This document shows positions 9,686 through 18,457 of a stretch of DNA of 64,000 bases, in pieces. Under the pieces are notes generated by a model. It made no database searches. It had not been told where the DNA came from and saw only the letters and a list, made by a program, of their open reading frames with translations. Position 1 is the first letter of the stretch. Each line of letters starts with the position of its first letter. This DNA is from SCTD01 sp963781675. Lineage in GTDB: Bacteria > Actinomycetota > Actinomycetes > Mycobacteriales > SCTD01. The stretch lies in contig CAWAGF010000001.1 in NCBI GenBank assembly GCA_963781675.1, positions 310,001-374,000 on the forward strand, read 5' to 3'. The translations under genes and the position numbers were made by a program.

Positions 9686-9700
9686 TGGCGATCACGCCAC

Positions 9701-9726
9701 TTGACATGTGACATCCACGCTGTCAC
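9701..9726 (+). promoter_or_regulatory. TTGACA element overlapping a GTGACA-N7-TGTCAC inverted repeat
   Basis: A perfect TTGACA (9701-9706) is followed by a 6-bp perfect inverted repeat (9708-9713 and 9721-9726) just before ATG 9737. A dyad in the -35/-10 spacer is the usual MerR operator layout, and the downstream operon ends in a MerR gene. No good -10 box is visible, so promoter function is inferred. Confidence 0.45.
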
Positions 9727-9736
9727 GTTCCTCTGC

Positions 9737-11596
9737 ATGATCCAGACATCGCTCCTGCTCGCCGCCGAGTCCAAGCCGGCCGGAGGTGCCGCCCTCGGAG
9801 AGGTCATCGGCGCCACCGCCGGCGTCGGCGCCGTCACCCTGGTGCTGCTGGTCCTCGCGATCGCGCACCGCACCCGCCGCACCACCGTGCTGGCCCGCTT
9901 CGCGGACGCCGCCGGCGCACGCACCGGCCGCCCGGGCTGGGTCGCGCTGCCCTCGCTGATGGTCGCCCTCAGCCTGATCGTCGCGCTGTTCGGCATGCTC
10001 TGGGACATCTCGCTGCACATCGGCCGCGGCCGCGACGAGGGCCCGCTGGCCAACCCGGCGCACTACTTCATCCTCGTCGGGCTCTACCTCGTCTTCGCCG
10101 CCGGGATGCTCGCCGTGGTCCTGCCGCTGGACGAGAAGCCCGGCCCCGCCTCCATCAAGATCACCAAGCACTGGCACGCCCCCGTCGGCGGGCTCCTCGT
10201 CGCCGCGTCCGGCATGTACGCCCTGCTCGGCTTCCCCCTCGACGACGTGTGGCACCGGCTGTTCGGCCAGGACGTCACGCTCTGGGGCCCGACCCACCTG
10301 ATGCTCATCACCGGCGCCGGCCTGTCGCTCATCGGCCAGCTGGTGCTCGAGCAGGAGGGCCACGCGGCCACCGCCGGCAAGGGCATCAAGGAGGCCGCCC
10401 AGCCGGTCGTGCTGTGGGTCCTGCGCGTCGCCGCGCTCGGCGGCATGCTCATCGGCCTGTCGGTCTTCCAGGCGGAGTACGACTTCGGCGTCCCGCAGTT
10501 CCGCCTCGTGCTGCAGCCGATGATGATCGCCGCTGCGGCCGGGTTCGCCCTCGTCGCGGCCCGGCTCGTCGGCGGTCGCGGCGCCGCCGTCGGCGCGGCC
10601 GTGTTCTTCCTGGCCCTGCGCGGGATCATCAGCCTCATCGTCGGCCCCGGCCTCGGCGAGCCCACCCCGTCGCTGCCGCTCTACCTCGGCTCCGCGGTGC
10701 TCGTCGAGCTGCTGGCGCTCACGCCGCTGCTGCGCAACCCCCTGCAGTTCGGCGCCGTCGGCGGGCTGCTCGTCGGCACGCTCGGCTCGGTGACCGAGGC
10801 CGTCTGGTCGTACGTCGCGATGCCGCTGCCGTGGACCTCGGACATGCGCGTCGAGGGCCTGCTCATGACCGTGCCGGTCGCCGTCGCCGCAGGGCTGTGC
10901 GGCGGGCTGCTCGCCCTCGGCGTGCAGGGCCGGCTGCCCCGCCCGGCCGTCGGCCGCGCTGTCCTGGTCGGGAGCCTGCTGGTGCTCGCCGCCGCCACGA
11001 CCAACGGCCTCATCGCGACCGTCCCGGAGGGCGCCGAGGCGACCGTGGCGCTGCAGCCCGCAGGCGAGGGGATGGCCACCGCCGAGGTCACCCTCGACCC
11101 GGCGTCGATCGCGGACGACCCGTCCTGGGTGCAGCTGACCGCCTGGCAGGGCGGCGGTCTCGTGGTCGACAGGCTGGAGCGGACCGGCCCCGGCACCTAC
11201 CGCTCCACCGAGCCGCTGCCGGTGGACGGCGACTGGAAGACGCTGCTGCGCGTGCACGACGGCCGCATGCTGGCCGCCACGCCCGTGTACCTGCCGGCCG
11301 ACGAGGCCATTCAGGCCGAGGAGGTCCCGGCGGAGGCCAGCAGCACCCGCGCGTTCGTGCCCGAGATCGAGATCCTGCAGCGCGAGCGCGACCTCGACGT
11401 CCCGACCTGGCTGTGGGGCGTGAGCAGCATCGTCGTCCTCGTGCTGTCGCTCGCGCTGGTGCTCGCCCTCGCCTGGGGCGTCGCCCGGCTGTCGCGCCGG
11501 ATGCCGCCCGGCACCTTCGACGAGGAGAGCCCGATCGCGGCGCAGGAGCAGGAGCTGCCCACGCGCAGCGGCGCCCTGCGCCCGGGCGTCGCATGA
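9737..11596 (+). CDS. Polytopic membrane protein with YtkA/FixH-like extracytoplasmic domain, unknown function
   Basis: 619 aa from ATG 9737. About ten hydrophobic segments span residues 20-430. They contain His/Trp/Asp-bearing motifs at helix ends (LWDISLHIGRGRDEG, WGPTHLML, ITKHWHAP). A soluble region (about 435-530) with the pattern GPGTYRS-PVDGDWKTLLRVHDG resembles the YtkA/FixH beta-sandwich found with copper and cytochrome-oxidase proteins. A final transmembrane helix and an acidic tail follow. The conserved His residues hint at metal or heme binding, but this is inference. It overlaps the 49-aa gene by 4 bases and heads a three-gene operon with a MerR regulator. I do not recognise the family. 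Confidence 0.75.
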   Translation: MIQTSLLLAAESKPAGGAALGEVIGATAGVGAVTLVLLVLAIAHRTRRTTVLARFADAAGARTGRPGWVALPSLMVALSLIVALFGMLWDISLHIGRGRDEGPLANPAHYFILVGLYLVFAAGMLAVVLPLDEKPGPASIKITKHWHAPVGGLLVAASGMYALLGFPLDDVWHRLFGQDVTLWGPTHLMLITGAGLSLIGQLVLEQEGHAATAGKGIKEAAQPVVLWVLRVAALGGMLIGLSVFQAEYDFGVPQFRLVLQPMMIAAAAGFALVAARLVGGRGAAVGAAVFFLALRGIISLIVGPGLGEPTPSLPLYLGSAVLVELLALTPLLRNPLQFGAVGGLLVGTLGSVTEAVWSYVAMPLPWTSDMRVEGLLMTVPVAVAAGLCGGLLALGVQGRLPRPAVGRAVLVGSLLVLAAATTNGLIATVPEGAEATVALQPAGEGMATAEVTLDPASIADDPSWVQLTAWQGGGLVVDRLERTGPGTYRSTEPLPVDGDWKTLLRVHDGRMLAATPVYLPADEAIQAEEVPAEASSTRAFVPEIEILQRERDLDVPTWLWGVSSIVVLVLSLALVLALAWGVARLSRRMPPGTFDEESPIAAQEQELPTRSGALRPGVA

Positions 11597-11742
11597 CCCC
11601 GGAACCGGTCTACGACGTGGTGCTGGCGCACCACCCGATCATCATCGCCGCGCCGTTCGTCGGCTCCGCGGTCCTGATCGCCGGGCTGCTCGGCGGGATC
11701 GTCTGGCGGGACCGGCGCGAGGACCGAAGCGACCGCGAATGA
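11593..11742 (+). CDS. 49-aa single-pass membrane protein
   Basis: The ATG at 11593 overlaps the upstream stop (ATGA), and its TGA overlaps the ATG of the MerR gene. One transmembrane helix (IIIAAPFVGSAVLIAGLLGGIVW) sits between a short His-containing N-terminus (VLAHHP) and a charged C-terminus (RDRREDRSDRE). Coupling on both sides supports a real gene, perhaps a subunit of the large membrane protein. Confidence 0.7.
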   Translation: MTPEPVYDVVLAHHPIIIAAPFVGSAVLIAGLLGGIVWRDRREDRSDRE

Positions 11743-12470
11743 GCACCAGCGACGAGCTGACCGTGGACCAGCTCGCGCAGCGGGTCGGGATGACGGTGCG
11801 CAACGTCCGGGCGTACGCCGCCCGCGGCCTGCTCCCGCCGCCCCGGCTCGTCGGGCGGACCGGGTACTACGGCAGCGAGCACGTCGCCCGCCTCACGCTG
11901 GTGCGCGACCTGCTCGCGCAGGGCTACACCCTCGCCGCGGTGCAGAAGTCGGTGGCCGGCGACGCCGGGCCGCTGGCCCTGCACCGCGCGCTGATGGCGC
12001 CGTTCCAGCCGGACGCGCCGCAGGAGACCGACCTGCAGACGCTCGCCGCCCGCGCCGGGTCCGACGACCTGGAGACGACCCGGACCGTGGCCGCCGAGCT
12101 CGCCGCGATGGGCGCCGTGGAGCTGCTCGACGACGACCAGCTGCGCGTGCTGGACCCGCCGCTGCTCGACGCCGGCCTGCGCGGCGTGCGGCTCGGCCTG
12201 CCTGCCCCCGAGCTGGTAGCCGCGCAGCAGCAGGTCGTCGAGCTCGTCGAGCAGGCCGCCGAGCTCTACGTGCGGATGTTCCGGGACACCGTGTGGGCCC
12301 GCTTCGTCGCGGACGGCATGCCCGCCGACGGCTGGCCGCACATCCAGTCCGTGGTGGAGGGCCTGCAGCCGGTCGCCGCGCAGGCGGTGCTGGCCAGCTT
12401 CCGCAGCGCCATGGCGGCAGCAGTCGCCGACGAGGTGGAGGAGGTGCTGCAGCTGCCCGCGCCCGGCTAG
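11739..12470 (+). CDS. MerR-family transcriptional regulator
   Basis: 243 aa. The N-terminal winged helix (about 6-75) has the MerR pattern TVDQLAQRVGMTVRNVRAYAARGLLPPPRLVGRTGYY. The C-terminal 160 residues form a helical effector domain without the Cys set of metal-sensing MerR proteins. It is translationally coupled to the 49-aa membrane protein and probably regulates the operon through the dyad at 9708-9726. The stop codon is the first copy of a 32-base tandem repeat. Confidence 0.88.
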   Translation: MSTSDELTVDQLAQRVGMTVRNVRAYAARGLLPPPRLVGRTGYYGSEHVARLTLVRDLLAQGYTLAAVQKSVAGDAGPLALHRALMAPFQPDAPQETDLQTLAARAGSDDLETTRTVAAELAAMGAVELLDDDQLRVLDPPLLDAGLRGVRLGLPAPELVAAQQQVVELVEQAAELYVRMFRDTVWARFVADGMPADGWPHIQSVVEGLQPVAAQAVLASFRSAMAAAVADEVEEVLQLPAPG

Positions 12471-12544
12471 CTGCTCACCCGCCTGCGAGCCCCGCCCGCT
12501 AGCTGCTCACCCGCCTGCGAGCCCCGCCCGCTAGCTGCTCACCC
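12466..12544. repeat. 32-bp tandem repeat, two full copies plus 15 bp
   Basis: A 32-base unit beginning GCTAGCTGCTCACCC starts at 12466 and 12498, and its first 15 bases recur at 12530. The first copy supplies the stop of the MerR gene and the third supplies the last codons and stop of the convergent secreted-protein gene. It looks like a recent tandem duplication of the shared gene end. Confidence 0.95.
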
Positions 12545-15500
12545 ACCCGACGACGTCCAGCACGACGTCCATCTGCCCGGCCGACGTGCTCAGGGAGATG
12601 CTCCCGTCGTCGCCGACCGTCGCGAGCACCAGCGCCCCGACGTCCTGCCCGCGCCGCACGTTGAGGTTCGACGTGCGCTCCGCCGGGCGCCGGCCGGTCG
12701 GGTACACCTGCAGGTCCGCCGTCGCGGTGGACAGCGTCGAGGTGACGTTGACCAGCACGGCGCTGACGCCGCTGGTGGGCACCCCGCCCACGCCGAGGAC
12801 GCGCACGCTCCGGTCGGCGCCGGCGCGCACCGGCGTGCCGTCCCGGCGGCTGTCGTAGGTCCTGGTCGGCCCGGTCCCGGTGAAGCGGCGGGGGGAGTCG
12901 GCGACGTAGTAGCCGAGCAGGTCGAGCACCACGTGCGCGGACCGCTGCGACACCGACAGGACCACGCGGCCCTGCGCGTCCACGGGGACGACGGCGAGGT
13001 TCGCGGCCGTCTGGCCGGGGCGCAGGTTGAGCGTCGAGGTGCGCCCCGCCGGGCGGGAGCCGGCCGGGTAGAGCTGCACGTCGGCGTTCGCCGTTGCCCC
13101 GAGGCCGGTGACGGTCACGACGGCGCTGCGCGCTCCGCTGGCCGGGTCGACCAGCGCGACGGTCCGGTCCTGACCGGCCGACACCGGGGAGCTGTCCCGG
13201 CTGTCGAACCGGCGGGACGGCGTGAGCGGGACGTAGCCGTCGCCCGCGCCGCCGACGCTCCCGTCGCCGTACCAGCCGAGCACGTCCAGGGCGACGTGGC
13301 TGGTTCCGCGCGAGACGGACAGGCCGATGCGGCCGTCCGGCCCGACCGGCACCGTGGCCAGGTTGGCGACCGTCTGACCGGCCGTCGCGTTGACGTTGCT
13401 GGTGCGCACCTGCGGCTTGCCGCCGGCCGGGTAGAGCTGCAGGTCCATGCCGCGGTCGACGCCCGTCACGGTCGTGTTCAGCACGACGGCGCGCACGCCG
13501 CTGCTCGGCACGCCGCCCTTGCCGAGGACGCCGACCAGCCGGTCGCTGCCGGCCTGGACGGCGCCGCCCTCCCGGCGGGTGTCCAGCACGCGCGACGGCG
13601 TCAGGGCGTGGAAGCCGCCCTCGACCGGCGCCGCGGACGCGGCCGGCGTCGGCGACGTCGAGGCGCTCGAGGTGGGCGACGTGCTGGCCGACGCGCTGGC
13701 ACTGGCACTGGCTGACGCACTGGCACTGGCACTGGCACTCGGGCTGCCGCTCGCGCTCGGGCTGCCGCTCGGGCTGGTGCTCGGGCTGCCGCTCGGGGTC
13801 GCGCCCGGGCTGGCGCTGCTGCCCGGGCTGCTCGAGGCGGACGTCGACGGTCGCGGCGACGCGGGTGCCGACGCCGTGGGCGACCCCGGTCCGGCGGACG
13901 TGCCGGGGGCCGGCTCCACCGTGGAGGTGGCGTACGGCGTGACGGCCGGGACGAGCGGCACCAGCACGTTGAGCGCCCAGTTCGGCCCGTCGGCGTCGAT
14001 GACGTTCGTGGGCGCGGCCATGGGCACGGCGTAGCGCCACTGCTGCCCGTCGATCTCGTTCACCGGCACGGGCAGCTGGCCGTTGTCGCTGTCCCCCGTG
14101 ATGAAGAAGTGGATGCCGTGCGCGGCGAAGGCGCCCTGGAACGGGGTCTTCTGCCAGGCGGGCACCGTGGCGTCGCCCTGCTTCTCCGGCTGGCAGCGCA
14201 GGTCGCCGTACGTCAGCGTCGACGGAGCGCCGTGCGCCTTCCAGTACGCGACGTACCCGTCCTTGACCCGCTGGTCGGTGGACGCCTCGCCCGGCCAGGG
14301 GCGCGGCACGGGGTCGTCGCCGGTGCCGTCGTCCAGGCAGGCGTCGTCGCGGTAGTACGGCACCGCGTCGGCGTTCGCCGCGCTGGTGGCGCCCTTGAAC
14401 TCGAAGACGTAGACGACCGAGCCGTTGCTGCCGCGACCGGCGACCTGCTCCGGCCGGTCGACGGCGCTCGCGAGGTCGAAGCTCGGGTCGGGCACGTCGA
14501 GGAACGCCGGCTGGCCGACGACCGGGATCTCGTCCAGCTGCCCGGTGTCGTCGTTCACGCCGTCGACGGGGACGCCGCTCGGGCGCAGGCTGTTGTAGTA
14601 GCGCGCGACGTTGTCCTTGTTGTAGTCCCAGGACGTGTAGAGGCCGTCCGCCGGGATCGGGTGCACGCGCACGCGGTAGCGGTAGGTGTCGGCGGCCCGG
14701 TAGTAGGTCTCGGTCTTCGTGACGTTGGTGCCGGAGTCGGCGCCCCAGACCTCGCGGATCGCGCGGACCGGGCCCTGCCGCCAGCCGAGCAGCGAGGCGT
14801 TGGCCTCCCAGTTGACCTGCTCGTCCTCGAAGCCGACCAGCGACACCGAGGAGTCCGGGCTCTGCTGGAACGCGCGGCCCTTCCAGCGGTCGATGAGGTC
14901 CGGGCCGTAGGACTTCCCGTCGGGCTGCCGCACCTTGTACGACCGGACCATCCAGCGACCGGTCGCCTTGAGCTCGTACCGGTCGGTGCTCACGGTGATG
15001 CCGTCACGGGGGAAGCGGTCGCCCGCCGGGCGCGTCGTCGGCGCGGTGGCCGCGGTGCAGATCGTGCCGGGCAGGTTGGCGCCGTACCCCGTGTTGCTGC
15101 TGCCCAGCTTCTCCGGGTCGCTGTCCGCGAAGGTCGCCCGGGCGATGTACTCGTCGGCGTTCACGTCGCGCGGCATCTTCACGTAGCCGTTCGTCGCGTT
15201 GAAGCTCGAGCCGCCCGGCTTGCGGAACAGGTAGACGTAGCCCGTGGCGCCGCCCACCGGGTCGACGACCGCGACGGTCTGCCCCGAGCCGGCGGTGGTG
15301 CCGAACGGCTGCATCCGCCCTGCGGGAGCCATCGCACCGGCATCGGAGGCCTGGAAGACGATCTCGTCATCGTCGTCGATCCCGGCGGCCGGGTCCTGCA
15401 TCGCGCGCGTGTAGTCCGCGGGCGTCTCGACCGACGACGGGTTGTAGGACCGGTTGCCGCTGGCGTCGGCGACGGAGGCCTTGGTGATGTCCGACGTCAG

Positions 15501-16031
15501 GGTCGCCGGGTTCGCGTAGCGCGCGAAGCAGTCGCCGAAGACCTTCTTCCACGCCTCCTCGCCGACGGCGTGCGCGTCGGGGGCCCACGCGTAGGTGAGC
15601 TCCTGGTCGGTGCCGGAGTAGACGCCGAAGTCGGACTGCGCGTTGGCCAGGAAGTACGGGAAGCGCTCGTCGACCTGCACCGGCACCTGCGCCCAGGCGG
15701 CCCCCGTCCAGCGGTAGGCCGCGACCTCGTCGACCGGCACGCCGGTGCGCGCGTCCGGCGGCACGGTGACCGTGCCGTTGTGCGCCGACCGGACGCCGTC
15801 GAACGAGCCGGCCGTCTGCGCGGGGTTGCTGGTGCCGACGGCCGCGAGCCGGGACCAGGACGGCAGCTGCGCCCCGGTCAGGATCACCGGGGCGTCGCCG
15901 CGGGGTCCGGTGAAGACAGGCGGGTCCTCGGCAGCCGCGATGCCGGGCAGCGTCAGCAGCACGCCGCCGACGACGGCGCCGCAGGTGGCGAGCACGAGGG
16001 CGCGGACGGAGGAGGACGGACGAGCGCGCAC
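12531..16031 (-). CDS. Large secreted protein with Ser/Ala/Pro linker and three C-terminal beta repeats
   Basis: 1166 aa. The signal peptide ends PGIAAA (about residue 33). Residues about 35-690 form a large domain I do not recognise, with many Trp/Tyr/Asp residues typical of extracellular beta-rich or glycan-active proteins. A low-complexity Ser/Ala/Pro/Thr linker (about 695-800) includes a run of alternating Ser-Ala. Three repeats of about 115 residues follow (about 805-1166), each carrying variants of TPSRxLDTR, a VxAVVLN block, DLQLYPAG, RTSNLN, GQTVANL and a closing LDVLGWY. Similar repeats occur at the ends of actinobacterial surface enzymes and may bind the wall or polysaccharide. No LPXTG motif is present. 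Confidence 0.85.
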   Translation of the reverse strand: MRARPSSSVRALVLATCGAVVGGVLLTLPGIAAAEDPPVFTGPRGDAPVILTGAQLPSWSRLAAVGTSNPAQTAGSFDGVRSAHNGTVTVPPDARTGVPVDEVAAYRWTGAAWAQVPVQVDERFPYFLANAQSDFGVYSGTDQELTYAWAPDAHAVGEEAWKKVFGDCFARYANPATLTSDITKASVADASGNRSYNPSSVETPADYTRAMQDPAAGIDDDDEIVFQASDAGAMAPAGRMQPFGTTAGSGQTVAVVDPVGGATGYVYLFRKPGGSSFNATNGYVKMPRDVNADEYIARATFADSDPEKLGSSNTGYGANLPGTICTAATAPTTRPAGDRFPRDGITVSTDRYELKATGRWMVRSYKVRQPDGKSYGPDLIDRWKGRAFQQSPDSSVSLVGFEDEQVNWEANASLLGWRQGPVRAIREVWGADSGTNVTKTETYYRAADTYRYRVRVHPIPADGLYTSWDYNKDNVARYYNSLRPSGVPVDGVNDDTGQLDEIPVVGQPAFLDVPDPSFDLASAVDRPEQVAGRGSNGSVVYVFEFKGATSAANADAVPYYRDDACLDDGTGDDPVPRPWPGEASTDQRVKDGYVAYWKAHGAPSTLTYGDLRCQPEKQGDATVPAWQKTPFQGAFAAHGIHFFITGDSDNGQLPVPVNEIDGQQWRYAVPMAAPTNVIDADGPNWALNVLVPLVPAVTPYATSTVEPAPGTSAGPGSPTASAPASPRPSTSASSSPGSSASPGATPSGSPSTSPSGSPSASGSPSASASASASASASASASASTSPTSSASTSPTPAASAAPVEGGFHALTPSRVLDTRREGGAVQAGSDRLVGVLGKGGVPSSGVRAVVLNTTVTGVDRGMDLQLYPAGGKPQVRTSNVNATAGQTVANLATVPVGPDGRIGLSVSRGTSHVALDVLGWYGDGSVGGAGDGYVPLTPSRRFDSRDSSPVSAGQDRTVALVDPASGARSAVVTVTGLGATANADVQLYPAGSRPAGRTSTLNLRPGQTAANLAVVPVDAQGRVVLSVSQRSAHVVLDLLGYYVADSPRRFTGTGPTRTYDSRRDGTPVRAGADRSVRVLGVGGVPTSGVSAVLVNVTSTLSTATADLQVYPTGRRPAERTSNLNVRRGQDVGALVLATVGDDGSISLSTSAGQMDVVLDVVGWVSS

Positions 16032-16156
16032 GGGGGCTCCACGGCAGGAGGTCGCGGAGGCGGGTGATCGCCGCCGCGTGGCGAGGGGCAGCGGCGCACC
16101 GCTGCAGCAACCGGACGGTAACCCCGCGAAGCGCCTCCGTACGCCGTTCGCTGAAC

Positions 16157-16162
16157 TAGCCT
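16157..16162 (+). promoter_or_regulatory. Possible -10 box (TAGCCT) for a leaderless operon mRNA
   Basis: TAGCCT fits the actinobacterial TANNNT -10 consensus and lies 6 bases before ATG 16169, with no ribosome-binding site between. Transcription would begin at or near the A of ATG. No clear -35 element is seen. Confidence 0.35.
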
Positions 16163-16168
16163 CCCCCC

Positions 16169-16681
16169 ATGGACGCCCTCGCCGGGCCGTACCTCGCGTC
16201 GGCCGCCCTGCTCGTCGCGGCGGGCGGCGCCAAGACCGTCGACCCGCTGCCCCTGGTGCGTGCGCTCCGGTCGGCCGGCCTGCCCGCGCCGGTGCTGCTG
16301 GTCCGCGCCGGCGCCGCCGCCGAGCTGCTGCTCGGGGTGCTGGCCGCCGCCACCGGCGCGCGTCCCGCTGCCGCAGCCGTCGCCGTCTCCTACGCGGCCT
16401 TCACCGGCTTCGTCCTGCTCGCCCTCGTGCGCGGCGGCGTGCTCGCGTCGTGCGGCTGCTTCGGCAAGGCCGACACCCAACCGACCCGTACGCACGTCGC
16501 GGTCACGGCCGCGCTGGGTGCCGTGGCCGCCGCCGTCGCGGTACGACCGACGGGACCACTGCCCGACCTGCTCGCCGGCCAGCCCGGTCACGGCGTGCCG
16601 CTGCTCGTCGTCACAGCGGCGGTCGCCGTCACGGCCTACCTCGTGCTGGCTCTCCTGCCGCTGCTGTCGGTGCGCACGTGA
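16169..16681 (+). CDS. MauE/DoxX-like membrane protein
   Basis: 170 aa from ATG 16169, with four to five transmembrane helices. The MauE-family motif ASCGCFGKADTQPTR (about 92-106) places a Cys pair at the extracytoplasmic face. In methylamine dehydrogenase clusters MauE works with MauD in forming the disulfides of the MauA light chain. The gene overlaps the MauD-like gene by 4 bases. The downstream Cys-rich exported protein is the obvious client. Confidence 0.85.
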   Translation: MDALAGPYLASAALLVAAGGAKTVDPLPLVRALRSAGLPAPVLLVRAGAAAELLLGVLAAATGARPAAAAVAVSYAAFTGFVLLALVRGGVLASCGCFGKADTQPTRTHVAVTAALGAVAAAVAVRPTGPLPDLLAGQPGHGVPLLVVTAAVAVTAYLVLALLPLLSVRT

Positions 16682-17362
16682 CCGCCCTCGTCGTGGCGCT
16701 GGCCGTCGCCGTGCTGCTGCTCGCCGTGCTCGTGGCCGGCCTGCTGCGCAGCCACGCCGAGATCCTCAAGGCGCTGCACGAGCTGGGCGCCGGGCTCGAG
16801 CTGGACCGCGCCCAGGGTCCGGTCGACGTGACGATCGACGGCGTGCGCGCCCCGCGCCGCTCGGGCTCGGTGGAGACCGCCGACAGCGTCACCGGCGAGA
16901 CGCTCGAGGGCGAGGCCGTGGCGCTGTCCCTCAGCACCGGCACCGACACGCTGCTGGCCTTCCTGTCCTCGGGCTGCACCACCTGCGGCGCCTTCTGGGA
17001 GGCCTTCGCCGAGCAGCGGGTGCAGGTGCCCGGCGACGCGCGCCTGGTCGTCGTCACCAAGTCGCTCGACGAGGAGAGCGCGAGCACGCTCGCGAAGCGC
17101 GCGCCCGCGGCACGTGCCGCTGGTCGCGAGCAGCAGCGCGTGGGAGGGCTTCGGCGTCCCCGGCTCGCCGTACTTCGTCTACGTCGACGGCACCGGCCGC
17201 GTCGTCGGCGAGGGCTCGGCCGCGACCTGGCCGGCTGTCGCCACCCTCATGGGCCAGGCGCACGCCGACGACGCGCACCGCAGCGGGCGCCTGTCGCGCG
17301 AGGGCCGCGACGACGCCGCGCTGGCCGCCGCCGGCATCCGCCCCGGGGACCCCTCGCTGTGA
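16678..17362 (+). CDS. MauD/TlpA-like membrane-anchored thiol-disulfide protein (one frameshift)
   Basis: GTG 16678 overlaps the MauE-like stop. An N-terminal helix (about 3-22) is followed by a thioredoxin-like domain with redox motif SSGCTTCGAF (about 97-106). After LAKRAPA (17105) the frame changes and continues as VPLVASSSAWEGFGVPGSPYFVYVDGTGRVV, the expected thioredoxin-fold strand with its cis-Pro region, to a stop at 17362. One extra G in GCGGCAC explains this, and the length is 3n+1. The family delivers or isomerises disulfides on the outer face of the membrane. Confidence 0.82.
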
Positions 17363-17424
17363 TCCTCCTGGTCGGCCTCCCGCTCGCGGCGCTCGCCGCG
17401 CTGCGCTCCACCTGGAGCCCTTGA
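17359..17424 (+). CDS. 21-aa hydrophobic peptide, possible small operon gene
   Basis: A GTG at 17359 overlaps the MauD-like TGA exactly as the other genes of this operon overlap. It encodes 21 residues: a hydrophobic stretch VILLVGLPLAALAAL, then Arg-Ser and a Trp near the C-terminus. Its stop lies 9 bases before the next ATG, and that gap carries GAGGTGAG. It could be a one-helix membrane peptide, or only a translational bridge to the next gene. Confidence 0.4.
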   Translation: MILLVGLPLAALAALRSTWSP

Positions 17425-17433
17425 GGTGAGTCG

Positions 17434-18005
17434 ATGCTGACCAGCATCACCCCGCTCGGCGAGCGGGGCAGGGGCAACCGCTGCGCCGTGACGCTCACGG
17501 CGTACGTCCTGGGCTGCCTGCTGGGCGGCGCCACCACCGGTGTCCTCCTCGGCGCGCTCGGGAGCCTGCTGCCCGCCCTGCCGGTGCTCGCTCCTCGCCG
17601 GGCATCGCCTGCCTCGCAGGCGCTCTCGCCGACCTGCGCGGCACCCGGCTCGGCCGGCGGCAGGTCGACGAGGACTGGCTGACCCGCTACCGCGGCTGGG
17701 TCTACGGCGCCGGCTTCGGCTACCAGCTCGGGCTCGGCGTCGTCACCGTCGTCACGAGCGCGGCCACCCTCGCCGTGCTCGCCCTCGCCCTGCTCACCCA
17801 GTCCGTCGCCGGCGGGCTGCTCGTCGGCGCCGTCTTCGGCGCCGCCCGCGCCGTCCCCGCGCTGCTGCTCGGCCGCGCCGCCAGCCACGGCGAGCTGCGG
17901 ACGCTCGCGGCCGGCATCGAGCGCCACGCACCGCTGGCCGCCCGCACGACCACCGCCGCGCTCGCCCTCGGCGGCGCCGTCCTGCTCACCGGAGCGCTGA
18001 CGTGA
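17434..18005 (+). CDS. Polytopic membrane protein of the MauA-like operon (frameshifted)
   Basis: ATG 17434 follows GAGGTGAG. The N-terminus (LTSITPLGERGRGNR) is followed by a helix TAYVLGCLLGGATTGVLLGALGSLLPALPVL. Near 17590-17604 the frame changes. The rest (ADLRGTRLGRRQVDEDWLTRYRG, then about four helices) ends at 18005. The length of 3n+2 fits one lost base. Function is unknown; the position between the thiol-redox genes and the exported Cys-rich protein suggests an assembly or export role. It overlaps the next gene by 3 bases. Confidence 0.7.
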
Positions 18006-18457
18006 ACCTCGACCACGGCGGCCTCGCCTCGACGCTGCCCACCGGCTGGGAGGCCCGCGCCCGGCTGCAGCCGAGCAACGTCCCGGGCCGCCGCGGCAAC
18101 CTCCTGCTGCACGCCGCGACCATCCCGCTGCCCGCCGAGCGCGGCGACTTCGGCAGCGGCGTCGTCGAGCACCTCGGACCGGACGACGTCTTCCTCTCGT
18201 TGTTCGAGTACGACGCCGCGGACGCCGGCAAGGCGCTGTTCGCGAGCCGCGGCCTGCCGGTGCTGCGCCCCAGCGACTTCTCCACCGCCGACCTCCAGCG
18301 CACCCAGCTCGGGCGCAGCGGCGGCCAGTGGTTCTTCCAGGTGGCCGGCCGGCCGTTCTGCCTGCACGTCGTGCTCGGCAGCCACAGCCGCCGGGCCGCG
18401 GGAGCCGCGCGCGCCACCGCGCTGCTGCTGCGCACCACCGTGGAGGAGCTGGCATGA
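18002..18457 (+). CDS. 151-aa soluble protein of the MauA-like operon, unknown function
   Basis: GTG 18002 overlaps the preceding stop, and the TGA overlaps the next ATG. There is no signal peptide, no membrane helix and a single Cys. The sequence has mixed alpha/beta character (LPTGWEARARLQPSN, SLFEYDAADAG, QWFFQVAGRPFCLHVVLGSHSR). I do not recognise the family. The tight coupling to the exported MauA-like protein points to a cytoplasmic partner or chaperone before Tat export, which is inference. Confidence 0.75.
   Translation: MNLDHGGLASTLPTGWEARARLQPSNVPGRRGNLLLHAATIPLPAERGDFGSGVVEHLGPDDVFLSLFEYDAADAGKALFASRGLPVLRPSDFSTADLQRTQLGRSGGQWFFQVAGRPFCLHVVLGSHSRRAAGAARATALLLRTTVEELA

Noticed and set aside
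12466..12544. CRISPR array
   Set aside because: Repeats are directly tandem with no spacers, and no cas gene is nearby.
13680..13800. Regulatory DNA repeat inside the secreted-protein gene
   Set aside because: The GCACTG-type repeat simply encodes the Ser-Ala linker in frame.
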